Shown here: piece by piece, positions 56,821-64,000 of the stretch
How the letters are laid out: every line of letters starts with the position of its first letter
Position numbering within the stretch: the stretch's first letter is position 1
Assembly: GCF_016123485.1 (NCBI RefSeq)
Contig: NZ_JADCKQ010000011.1
Coordinates: 1 to 64,000, forward strand
Source: Halocynthiibacter styelae
Lineage (GTDB): Bacteria; Pseudomonadota; Alphaproteobacteria; Rhodobacterales; Rhodobacteraceae
Reading direction: 5' to 3'
DNA length: 64,000 nucleotides
Notes under the pieces: model-generated
Databases searched by the model: none
Told to the model about the DNA's origin: nothing
What the model saw: the letters and a program-made list of their open reading frames with translations, nothing else
Position numbers and translations under genes: made by a program

Positions 56821-57435
56821 TTAGCGCAGCATGTCCTTGATCGCCGCAACATGTGAGGCATCCGCATGACAGGGAATATCCGCCAGGGTGTGCGCTTCTG
56901 CCAGCAGATCGTCAGGCGCAAGAATGCCATCAATCAGGCCAAAGTTCAGGGCATCATCTGCCTCAACCTTCTGGCCGCTCATCAGGATCAGTTTTGCACG
57001 CGCCGGGCCAACCAGGGCTTTCAGCCGTCCGGGATCTGAAGGTTGCGGCAGAAAACCCAGCTTCATCACCGGATAGAAGAACTTTGCCCCGGGCACAGCG
57101 ATGCGCAGATCACAGGCCAGCGCCATCCCCATGGCCCCGCCCGCAAGCGTGCCATTCAGGGCCGCAATCGTCAGACAGGGCGCGGCAGCGACAGCAGCGG
57201 AAAGACGTTCCCACAGGGGCGACGTCGCCAGCCCTGCGCGGGCTTCATCCAGATCGGCACCGGCGGAAAAGACTTTGCCCTCACCGGTCAGGATAATCGC
57301 CTTTACCCCTGAAACAGAGATTGATTCAAAGGTATCGCACAGAGTTTCCAGCATCGCAGCCGTCAGGGAATTTGCCTTATCCGGCCGGTTGATGGTGACG
57401 GTGCAAAGCGCACCGTCATTCTTTACATCAATCAT
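56821..57435 (-). CDS. Enoyl-CoA hydratase/isomerase family protein
   Basis: 204 aa, about 50 short of a typical crotonase. The oxyanion-hole segments SAGADLDEAR (near 61) and LAGGAMGMALACDLRIA (near 94) are intact. The C-terminal helical part is shortened. It overlaps the SDR gene upstream by 4 bp, so the two act as a pair, perhaps in degradation of a CoA-linked acid. Confidence 0.88.
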   Translation of the reverse strand: MIDVKNDGALCTVTINRPDKANSLTAAMLETLCDTFESISVSGVKAIILTGEGKVFSAGADLDEARAGLATSPLWERLSAAVAAAPCLTIAALNGTLAGGAMGMALACDLRIAVPGAKFFYPVMKLGFLPQPSDPGRLKALVGPARAKLILMSGQKVEADDALNFGLIDGILAPDDLLAEAHTLADIPCHADASHVAAIKDMLR

Positions 57436-58187
57436 TCAATCAGCCCTGCTGCACGGCGAATACCTTCATCACGCAGGGAAACTTCTGCCCCCCACCAGTC
57501 GCGCGCATCATCAGAACACATCCACAGCAAAACCTTCGCAGGCCAGTCTGCCGGAACATGGTCTTCCCATTCCAGCTGACTGACCGCATTGATGCCGGAC
57601 ACTTTGATGTCCTTCTGCATCTGCGTCGCCACAGTGCCCGGTGACAGTCCCATGATCCGCACACCCTTACCGCCGCTTTCCAGATGCGCCGCACGTGTCA
57701 GCATCGCGGTGCCAGCTTTTGAGGTGCAATAGGCGCTCCAGCCTTCCAGCGCGTTATGGGCCGCACCAGAACTGATCGTGATCACCGTGCCACGGCCCCG
57801 GCTTTCCATCCCCGGAACAACCGCACGCATACCGTAATAAACGCCCTTGGTGTTGATATCGATCGCCTTGCCCCAGGCTTCGGGATCAGAGGTGTTCAGC
57901 ATCCCGATGGGATCAATCACACCTGCGTTGTTGATCAGAATATCAATCGGGCCAAAATGACGTTCGGCATGGGTGATCGCATTGACCATGTCAGGCCAGG
58001 ACGACACATCCCCTGTCAGCGCCAGGGCATTTTCGCCAATATCCGCCGCGATTGCATTCACGGCATCGCCGGACCGGGCAAACAACACAACCTTTGCCCC
58101 CTGATCGGCAAACAAACGCGCCGCAGCTTCGCCGATCCCCCGGCTTGCCCCTGTGATAAATACGGTCTTCCCGGAAACTGTGGTCAT
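57432..58187 (-). CDS. Short-chain dehydrogenase/reductase
   Basis: 251 aa from the ATG at 58187 with AGGAGG upstream; a 68-codon extension is rejected. The cofactor loop TGASRGIG (residues 11-18), INNAG and YCTSKAG (catalytic Tyr and Lys near 155) are intact. The C-terminus contains WMCSDDARDWWGAEVSLRD. It is an NAD(P)-dependent oxidoreductase of unknown substrate, coupled to the enoyl-CoA hydratase gene. Confidence 0.92.
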   Translation of the reverse strand: MTTVSGKTVFITGASRGIGEAAARLFADQGAKVVLFARSGDAVNAIAADIGENALALTGDVSSWPDMVNAITHAERHFGPIDILINNAGVIDPIGMLNTSDPEAWGKAIDINTKGVYYGMRAVVPGMESRGRGTVITISSGAAHNALEGWSAYCTSKAGTAMLTRAAHLESGGKGVRIMGLSPGTVATQMQKDIKVSGINAVSQLEWEDHVPADWPAKVLLWMCSDDARDWWGAEVSLRDEGIRRAAGLIE

Positions 58188-58486
58188 TTCCTGCCTCCTT
58201 TTCAGCTTTACGGATATGTTAGAGCGGCTTTCCGCCCGGCAAAAGCGATTTTCCGCGCAGAATGTCGCAGGATCTTGAAAGAAATGCCCTGAACCCACAA
58301 ATTCTTCACATGACGCAGAAACAACCCGGAATTTTCCCTCCCCTTCACACTCCGGCTTTGACTGTTTCTGCGATAAGTTGTGCCCCGGCATAATTCCGTC
58401 AGCCCCCCGTGGTAAGGTTTCCCCTCCTTGACCCGGTGGGGGGCTGCACGATAACTGGTTTCCAAATCCATCTGAAAGGCTTCATA

Positions 58487-60025
58487 ATGAACCGCATTCT
58501 GACATTCAGCAGCCTCGCTGCGACTTCATCCATTCTGATGACCACAACCGCCCTTGCAGATATCACTGCATCTGAGGTCTGGCAGGCCTGGCAGGAAGAT
58601 GCCGCCGCCATGGGCATGAGCCTGAATGGCGCATCCACCACTGAAACCGCATCCGGCCTGGACGTTTCCGCGATGGAATACACTGCGACCATCCCGCAGT
58701 TCGGTGAAATGGAAGCACCCCTGGAAATCCGCGCCGATCTGGGCAGCATGACTCTGACCGATAATGGCGACGGCACTGTTGGCCTGACCATCCCCGATAA
58801 CCACACCATCGTTGTATCCTTCACCATGGGCGAAGACGGCGGTGCGTTTTCTGTTGATGCCGCATCTGAAGGCCGCGTGACCACGATCAGCGGTTCAACT
58901 GATGAGATGGTCTATGAAACCGCCACAGACAAAATGTCCTGGGAACTTGCAGACTGGTCCTTCACCGGAGGTGATGTTTCCACAGAGGATCTTGCACAGC
59001 TTGTGATCGAATTTGCCATGGCGATTGAGGGCCAGAGCAGCACATACACCGTTGACCGCACAAACGGTATTTCTGTCAGCGGCACCGATAACACCGCACA
59101 GCTTTCCTACAACATGAAGATGGAAACACCCGATGCGCAGGTGAATCAGAACGATTCCCTGGTACAGACCGGGATTCAGACTGCCGTTAGCATGACCCTG
59201 CCTGCAGGTCTTGATTTCACCAGCCCGGAAGGCGCGATCAATGCGCTGAGGGGTGGCCTGGGCTTTGCAGTTAAATCCACTGCCGAAACCAGCGTTCAGG
59301 AAGGCAACCAGATGTCGCCGCTTGGCCCTGTGCAAAGCAAAATCAACGCCAATGATGTGGCATTTGATATGACCGCAAATGGCGGACTGGTGCAGGTGAT
59401 CGCCAATTATGGCGTAACTGCAATTGATGTGATTACCCCCATGATACCGCCTGTCAGCCTTGCGGCAGACGGTATGGCTGTCGACATGACCGTGCCGCTG
59501 ATTTCTGATGGCTCCCGCGCGCGTTACATGGTGGCGCTGAACGATTTCACCCTGAACGATGAAATCTGGGGCATGTTTGACCCGACTTCCGTTCTGCCAC
59601 GTGATGCAGCGCAACTGACCCTGGATCTGACGGCTGATCCTGCATGGCAGATTGATGTGCTGGATCTGGCAGCATGGGAAAATGTAAGCGAAGCAAACCT
59701 GCCGGTGAAACCAACCGACATTCGCCTGGATGCGTTTGAGCTGACCGTTGCGGGCGCAAGCCTTACCGGGACTGGCGCAATGAATGTGGATTACAGCGGC
59801 TTCGCACCACAACCAGCAGGTCACATTGATCTGGCGGCTTCTGGCCTGAATGGCTTGATGGACAACCTGGTGGCCATGGGGCTTTTGCCGGAAGATCAGG
59901 TTATGGGCGCGCGTATGATGATGGGTCTCTTTGCTGTTCCGGGTGAAGATGAAGATACGCTGAACTCCCGCCTTGAGATGAACGAAGAAGGCCATATTTT
60001 CGCCAATGGCCAGCGCCTGAAGTAA
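58487..60025 (+). CDS. DUF2125 exported protein
   Basis: 512 aa from the ATG at 58487 with AAAGG upstream. A signal peptide (MNRILTFSSLAATSSILMTTTALA) leads into a long beta-rich protein that matches DUF2125 of Rhodobacterales, with repeated short strands (SVSGTDNTAQLSYNMKME and later). Envelope localisation is likely; function unknown. A terminator follows. Confidence 0.9.
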   Translation: MNRILTFSSLAATSSILMTTTALADITASEVWQAWQEDAAAMGMSLNGASTTETASGLDVSAMEYTATIPQFGEMEAPLEIRADLGSMTLTDNGDGTVGLTIPDNHTIVVSFTMGEDGGAFSVDAASEGRVTTISGSTDEMVYETATDKMSWELADWSFTGGDVSTEDLAQLVIEFAMAIEGQSSTYTVDRTNGISVSGTDNTAQLSYNMKMETPDAQVNQNDSLVQTGIQTAVSMTLPAGLDFTSPEGAINALRGGLGFAVKSTAETSVQEGNQMSPLGPVQSKINANDVAFDMTANGGLVQVIANYGVTAIDVITPMIPPVSLAADGMAVDMTVPLISDGSRARYMVALNDFTLNDEIWGMFDPTSVLPRDAAQLTLDLTADPAWQIDVLDLAAWENVSEANLPVKPTDIRLDAFELTVAGASLTGTGAMNVDYSGFAPQPAGHIDLAASGLNGLMDNLVAMGLLPEDQVMGARMMMGLFAVPGEDEDTLNSRLEMNEEGHIFANGQRLK

Positions 60026-60045
60026 ACCAGCTTCGGTCAAATGCA

Positions 60046-60075
60046 GGGCCGTCCCTTCCCGGGGCGGCCTTTTTT
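60046..60075 (+). terminator. Intrinsic terminator after the DUF2125 gene
   Basis: GGCCGTCCC/GGGGCGGCC pairing around TTCC, followed by TTTTTTG. It lies 20 bp past the DUF2125 stop codon, ahead of pmbA. Confidence 0.85.
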
Positions 60076-60145
60076 GTTGCGGAATATTCCTTGTGCGAAA
60101 GCCAGCGGGCAATTACCTGTAGCTGAAACAATAGACAGGCCCGAT

Positions 60146-61492
60146 ATGACACAGACCCTTTCCGACATCACCGACGCCCTGATCACTGCTGCCCGCAAAG
60201 CCGGGGCAGATCACGCAGATGCGCTGGCGGTGGAAGGGCAATCCGTTTCCATTGACGTACGCGACGGCGCTTTGGAACATGCGGAACGCTCTGAAGGCAC
60301 GGACATCGGCCTGCGGGTGTTCATCGGCAAACGCACGGCGGTGGTTTCCTCTTCCGATACCCGCACTGACACCATCGCGCAAATGGCCGAACGTGCCGTT
60401 GCCATGGCGAAAGAAGCGCCGGAAGATCCCTGGACCGGGCTGGCTGAGACAGGTGAATTTGCCGCGCGTTTTGACGTCAGCGCGCTGGAGCTGGAAGACA
60501 CATCAGACGAACCGTCGCCCAAAGCCCTGGAAGAAGACGCCTGCCGTGCCGAAGCAGCGGCCCAGGCGGTAGAAGGCATCACACAGGTGCAATCCGCCAG
60601 CGCCGGTTATGGGCGTCACAGCATTCACCTTGCGACCAGCAACGGATTTGGGGGTGGTTACGCCCGGACAAATCGCGGCATCTCCTGCGTAGCGATCACC
60701 GGCGAAGGCACCGGTATGGAACGCGATTACTATGGCGATTCCCGTATTTTCCAGAATGATCTGATCAGCCCGGAAGAGATCGGCCGCATTGCCGCCGAAC
60801 GGACAGTGGAACGCAAAGGCGCGCGCAAGCCCGCCACTGGCACCTATCCCGTGATCTTTGACGAACGCATTTCCTCTTCCCTGATCGGGCATCTTCTGGG
60901 TGCTTCAAACGGTGCCTCCGTCGCACGCGGGTCCAGCTGGCTGAAAGACAGTCTTGGCGAACCGATTTTGCCAGAAGGCCTGACCCTGCGGGAAGATCCG
61001 CATCGCGCCCGCGTCGGCGGATCCCGCCCCTTTGATGGTGAAGGCATGGCGACACGTCCGCGCAATATCGTTGAAAACGGCGTGCTGACCGGCTGGACAC
61101 TTGACCTGGCCACCGCCCGGCAACTGGGTATGGAAAGCACCGCCAGCGCCAGCCGTGGCACATCTTCCGGCCCGTCCCCTACCGCAGGCAATGTGACACT
61201 AACACAGGGGAATAAGACCCTTGAGGACCTGAAGCGCGACATGGGCACAGGCCTGTTGGTGACCTCAATGATCGGGTCCACCATCAACCCGAACACCGGC
61301 GATTATTCCCGGGGTGCATCTGGCTTCTGGATTGAAAACGGTGAACTTCAATACCCGGTGAATGAATGCACCATCGCGGGCAATCTGCGCGATATGCTGA
61401 TGCGGATTATCCCGGCCAATGATGCGCGTACCCATCTGTCGCGCGTTGTGCCTTCGCTTATGATCGAAGGGATGACCCTTGCCGGTAGCTGA
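60146..61492 (+). CDS. pmbA: TldD/PmbA-family metalloprotease
   Basis: 448 aa from the ATG at 60146. GADHADALAVEGQSVSIDVRDG at the start and GTGLLVTSMIGSTINPNTGDYSRGASGFWIENG near the C-terminus are PmbA marks. TldD/PmbA form a heterodimeric protease that trims modified peptides. The tldD partner, which carries the HExxxH zinc site, is not in the window. It overlaps cysQ by 14 bp. Confidence 0.92.
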   Translation: MTQTLSDITDALITAARKAGADHADALAVEGQSVSIDVRDGALEHAERSEGTDIGLRVFIGKRTAVVSSSDTRTDTIAQMAERAVAMAKEAPEDPWTGLAETGEFAARFDVSALELEDTSDEPSPKALEEDACRAEAAAQAVEGITQVQSASAGYGRHSIHLATSNGFGGGYARTNRGISCVAITGEGTGMERDYYGDSRIFQNDLISPEEIGRIAAERTVERKGARKPATGTYPVIFDERISSSLIGHLLGASNGASVARGSSWLKDSLGEPILPEGLTLREDPHRARVGGSRPFDGEGMATRPRNIVENGVLTGWTLDLATARQLGMESTASASRGTSSGPSPTAGNVTLTQGNKTLEDLKRDMGTGLLVTSMIGSTINPNTGDYSRGASGFWIENGELQYPVNECTIAGNLRDMLMRIIPANDARTHLSRVVPSLMIEGMTLAGS

Positions 61493-62270
61493 TCTCAACC
61501 TTCTACGTGACGCGGCGCTTGCCAGCGGTGATATTGCGCGCAAATTCTGGCAGAAAGACCCGGATGTCACCGACAAACCCGATGGCGCGGGCCCGGTGAC
61601 TGAGGCTGATCTGGCGATTGACCGGATGCTGCATACCGAGTTGCGCAGGGTGCGGCCGGATTATGGCTGGCTGTCGGAAGAGACCGAGGATGACAGCGCC
61701 CGCCTGAACCATGATCGTGTGTTTATCATTGATCCGATCGACGGCACGCGCGCGTTTATTCAGGGCGAGAAAAGCTTTTCTCATTCCCTGGCGATTGCCG
61801 AGAAGGGCGAAGTCATCGCTGCTGCGGTTTACCTGCCGATCCGGGATGAAATGTATCTGGCACACCGGGACGGAACCGCCACACTGAACGGCGCGCCAAT
61901 TCAGGCCACACCCGCGCCGATGCAGGGCGCGAAAGTTCTGGGCGCAAAGCCGAATTTCGCACCTGAACACTGGCAAAATGATGAAACCCCACCGATTGAA
62001 CGCCACTTCCGGTCTTCCCTTGCCTGGCGACTGTGCCTTGTGGCCGAGGGGCGCTTTGACGGTATGATCACCAACCGCGCGACCTGGGAATGGGACGTGG
62101 CCGCAGGCAGCCTGATTGCCGAACTGGCTGGGGCACAGGTGACGGATCTGGCAGGCGGCAAAGCACGCTTTAACAACCCGCATCCGAAACTGCGCGGGAT
62201 GCTGGCGGCAGGGCCAGAACTGCATGATGGTCTGATCACACGGATTAAGCCCACATCCATCCCGGACTAA
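61479..62270 (+). CDS. cysQ: Inositol-monophosphatase-family phosphatase (CysQ type)
   Basis: 263 aa, TTG start overlapping the pmbA stop. Metal-binding motifs are intact: DGAGPVTEADLAID (N-terminal), WLSEETEDD, IDPIDGTRAFI and WEWDVAAGSLIAELAGA. It probably hydrolyses 3'-phosphoadenosine 5'-phosphate or a related nucleotide of sulfate assimilation. A link to the sulfotransferase-like gene at 22785 is possible because CysQ removes PAP, but the two are far apart. Confidence 0.88.
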   Translation: MPVADLNLLRDAALASGDIARKFWQKDPDVTDKPDGAGPVTEADLAIDRMLHTELRRVRPDYGWLSEETEDDSARLNHDRVFIIDPIDGTRAFIQGEKSFSHSLAIAEKGEVIAAAVYLPIRDEMYLAHRDGTATLNGAPIQATPAPMQGAKVLGAKPNFAPEHWQNDETPPIERHFRSSLAWRLCLVAEGRFDGMITNRATWEWDVAAGSLIAELAGAQVTDLAGGKARFNNPHPKLRGMLAAGPELHDGLITRIKPTSIPD

Positions 62271-62333
62271 GCCCTTTCACCCAGTCAGGCTTTGGCGTAA
62301 ATTGCCCCAAAATTCATATAAACAGAGGTTCCT

Positions 62334-62579
62334 ATGACCCAACGCCTGCACCTTGTTTTTGGTGGTGAACTGACCGATCCGTCCAAAAACGTTTTCCGTG
62401 ATGTGAATGATATCGATATCATCGGCATGTTCCCGGACTACGACAGCGCCTATAACGCCTGGAAATCCGCCGCACAGCGCACCGTCGATAACGCCCACAT
62501 GCGCTATTTCATCGCCCATATTCACCGCCTGCGGGATGAGGCCACCGCCGCTTCCCCAACCGAGGAACTGGGCAACTGA
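62334..62579 (+). CDS. DUF4170 small protein
   Basis: 81 aa. LHLVFGGELTDPSKNVFRDVNDIDIIGMFPDYDSAYNAWKSAAQ marks DUF4170, a short cytosolic family of Rhodobacterales that often precedes waaA. AGAGG is the ribosome site. Function unknown. Its TGA stop overlaps the proposed waaA start. Confidence 0.88.
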   Translation: MTQRLHLVFGGELTDPSKNVFRDVNDIDIIGMFPDYDSAYNAWKSAAQRTVDNAHMRYFIAHIHRLRDEATAASPTEELGN

Positions 62580-63802
62580 AACCCTCGCTCAGCCTGAAAC
62601 TTTACGAGGCCCTGAACCGGCGCAAACATCTGACCGGCGGGAACACCGCAGGCGATGCGCGCCCGGCGGGGCCTCTGGTCTGGCTGCACGCCTGTACGGA
62701 AACCCAGGCCATTGCTTTTGCGGAACTGGTTCTGCGCCTGGCTGAGGATCGGAATGATCTGTGGTTTCTGATCACCACGCAATCGCCCCATGTGAAATCG
62801 CGTCTTGATCAGCACCTGAAAATCACAACTCTGCCGCAGACATATCTGCTGCTGTTTGCGGGCGATGACGCCCGGATCGCTGCCCATTGGCGGCCCGATG
62901 TCTGCATCTGGACGGGCGGGCCTTCCCTGCCCTCGATGCTCAGTGAAATTGCGCAACATGCCCAGGTGATGTTGCTGGCAGATGCCGAAGCCGTCGGCAC
63001 CGGCCCCGCTATTCCCGGATTGCGCAGATCAGTCCTCAGCTGTTTTGATCGCGCCTTTGCGATAGATGAAGAAAACCGCACCCGCATGCTGGTGATGTAT
63101 CCGGATGAAGCCCGGATCGAAGCCCCTGGCCCCCTGCGCGAAGGCGTCTGCCCGCCCCCTTGCAATGACAGTGAACGCGAAGATATGACCCGCGCCCTTG
63201 CCGCCCGTCCTACGTGGCTGGCGGCGCTTTGTGCCGATGAAGAATTCGAAGCCGTCCTGAAAGCCCATGAACGTGCCCTGCGGTCTTCCCACCGCCTGCT
63301 GCTGGTGATCTGCCCTGCCCGTGAAGAAGACGGGTTGCGGATCAAAACCCTGGCCGAGGCACGCGGGCTTGTAGCCGGATTGCGATCAGACGGCGATGAT
63401 CCTGAACAGGAACATCAGGTTTACATTGCAGATTTTCCCGAAGAAATCGGGCTTTGGTATCGCGTCGTGCCTGTCTGTTTTGTTGGCCAGACCCTGGCGG
63501 CCGGCCAGGCCCCGCAAATATTGCCCCCGGCAGCGCTTGGGTCCGCGCTGATCTATGGCCCGCTCATTCATTCCGCCCGCGCCCTGACCGATCAGCTGGA
63601 AGAACGCGGCGCATCCCTGCGGGTGAAAAACCCGCGTGCCCTGGCCGAAGCGGTGGTGCTTCTGCTTGCCCCGGATAAGGCCGCGCGCATGGCGCATAAC
63701 GCCTGGGAAGCCGTCACTGAAGGCGCAGTTGTGCTGGATCGCCTGATGGATATCGCCGGTTCGGTTCTTGATGGCGGAGGCATACCCGATGCAAACCCCT
63801 GA
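62576..63802 (+). CDS. waaA: Kdo transferase (WaaA), probably with CTG start
   Basis: 408 aa GT30 enzyme that adds 3-deoxy-manno-octulosonate to lipid A precursor. The homologous N-terminus (KPSLSLKLYEALNRRK) begins at 62579. Between the upstream in-frame stop (62537) and residue 70 there is no in-frame ATG, GTG or TTG; the first two are a GTG at 62792. The best start is CTG at 62576, eight bases after GAGGAA and overlapping the DUF4170 stop (CTGA). The roseobacter WaaA core is divergent. The usual SVGE acceptor motif reads ACTETQA, while the C-terminal GT-B part (YIADFPEEIGLWYRV, SALIYGPLI) is conserved. It overlaps lpxK by 14 bp. Confidence 0.85.
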   Translation: MKPSLSLKLYEALNRRKHLTGGNTAGDARPAGPLVWLHACTETQAIAFAELVLRLAEDRNDLWFLITTQSPHVKSRLDQHLKITTLPQTYLLLFAGDDARIAAHWRPDVCIWTGGPSLPSMLSEIAQHAQVMLLADAEAVGTGPAIPGLRRSVLSCFDRAFAIDEENRTRMLVMYPDEARIEAPGPLREGVCPPPCNDSEREDMTRALAARPTWLAALCADEEFEAVLKAHERALRSSHRLLLVICPAREEDGLRIKTLAEARGLVAGLRSDGDDPEQEHQVYIADFPEEIGLWYRVVPVCFVGQTLAAGQAPQILPPAALGSALIYGPLIHSARALTDQLEERGASLRVKNPRALAEAVVLLLAPDKAARMAHNAWEAVTEGAVVLDRLMDIAGSVLDGGGIPDANP

Positions 63803-64000
63803 TTTCTGGTCCCGCAAACCCGGTTTGAAATCGCTGCTTCTGTCCCCCCTTGGCGCGCTTTACGCAGCAGGCACAAAACGCCGCCTTGCTAAAGGTGCGC
63901 CAGAACGCCTGTCCGTACCTGTCATCTGCGTTGGCAATCTGAACGCGGGCGGCACAGGCAAAACACCGGTCTGCATCTGGCTGGCGATGGAATTATCCGC
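63789..64000 (+). CDS. lpxK: Tetraacyldisaccharide 4'-kinase LpxK, 5' part
   Basis: Seventy codons from the ATG at 63789 to the window edge; the rest is outside. MQTPDFWSRKPGLKSLLLSPLGALY and the P-loop CVGNLNAGGTGKTP are LpxK marks. It phosphorylates the lipid A precursor after the WaaA/LpxB steps. The start overlaps the end of waaA by 14 bp. Confidence 0.92.
   Translation, partial: MQTPDFWSRKPGLKSLLLSPLGALYAAGTKRRLAKGAPERLSVPVICVGNLNAGGTGKTPVCIWLAMELS

Overview
The window looks like a chromosomal segment of a marine alphaproteobacterium of the order Rhodobacterales (Roseobacter group). This rests on family content and gene order: an ftsK / amidase / UbiH-type hydroxylase / Trm112 / LON-domain / thioredoxin block, xthA, ribA with an L,D-transpeptidase, leuS-lptE-holA, DUF2125, pmbA-cysQ-DUF4170-waaA-lpxK, and serralysin-type and RTX proteins. 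No rRNA or tRNA gene and no CRISPR array was seen.

Region 1 (1-2692, leftward): the 5' part of an RTX metalloprotease of the serralysin (M10) type, cut by the left window edge, preceded by a small exported protein of unknown function.

Region 2 (3067-26857): a surface-polysaccharide island. Two divergent operons start from about 14.72-14.90 kb. The leftward operon is tightly coupled (4-8 bp overlaps). It encodes a LegC-type aminotransferase, a PtmE-type CBS/nucleotidyltransferase, a 4,6-dehydratase, a NeuB/LegI synthase, a NeuD/LegH acetyltransferase, a Gfo/Idh/MocA oxidoreductase, a LegF cytidylyltransferase, an SDR (PtmA-like), two more Gfo/Idh/MocA proteins, an SGNH hydrolase and a GT4 glycosyltransferase. 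The rightward operon encodes a GNAT acetyltransferase, LegG (a hydrolysing 2-epimerase), a PIG-L/LmbE deacetylase and a large 888-aa glycosyltransferase-like protein. Together these give a complete legionaminic-acid-type nonulosonate pathway ending in a CMP-sugar, plus enzymes for extra modification. Further right are a sialyltransferase-like gene, a GT2 glycosyltransferase, a sulfotransferase-like gene and the kpsM / kpsE / kpsT capsule exporter. Two decayed IS3-family transposase relics flank the kps genes.

Region 3 (27350-30088, leftward): a second RTX protein, with a beta-propeller-like N-terminus. Its 3' end is nearly identical over 737 bp to the 3' part of the protease gene at the left edge. 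The two copies are direct repeats that bracket the whole island.

Region 4 (30257-64000): core housekeeping genes. They are the ftsK-amidase-ubiH-trm112-lon-trx block, a DUF2793 phage/GTA-like protein, xthA, a gamma-butyrobetaine-hydroxylase-type dioxygenase, an MFS exporter, a membrane LytTR protein, an OmpR-family regulator, ribA, an L,D-transpeptidase, yggS, a porin, a DUF3576 lipoprotein, leuS-lptE-holA, a GST, an HI0933-type flavoprotein, an MscS channel, an enoyl-CoA hydratase and an SDR, DUF2125, pmbA, cysQ, DUF4170, waaA (apparently with a CTG start) and the beginning of lpxK. Several strong intrinsic terminators separate these units.
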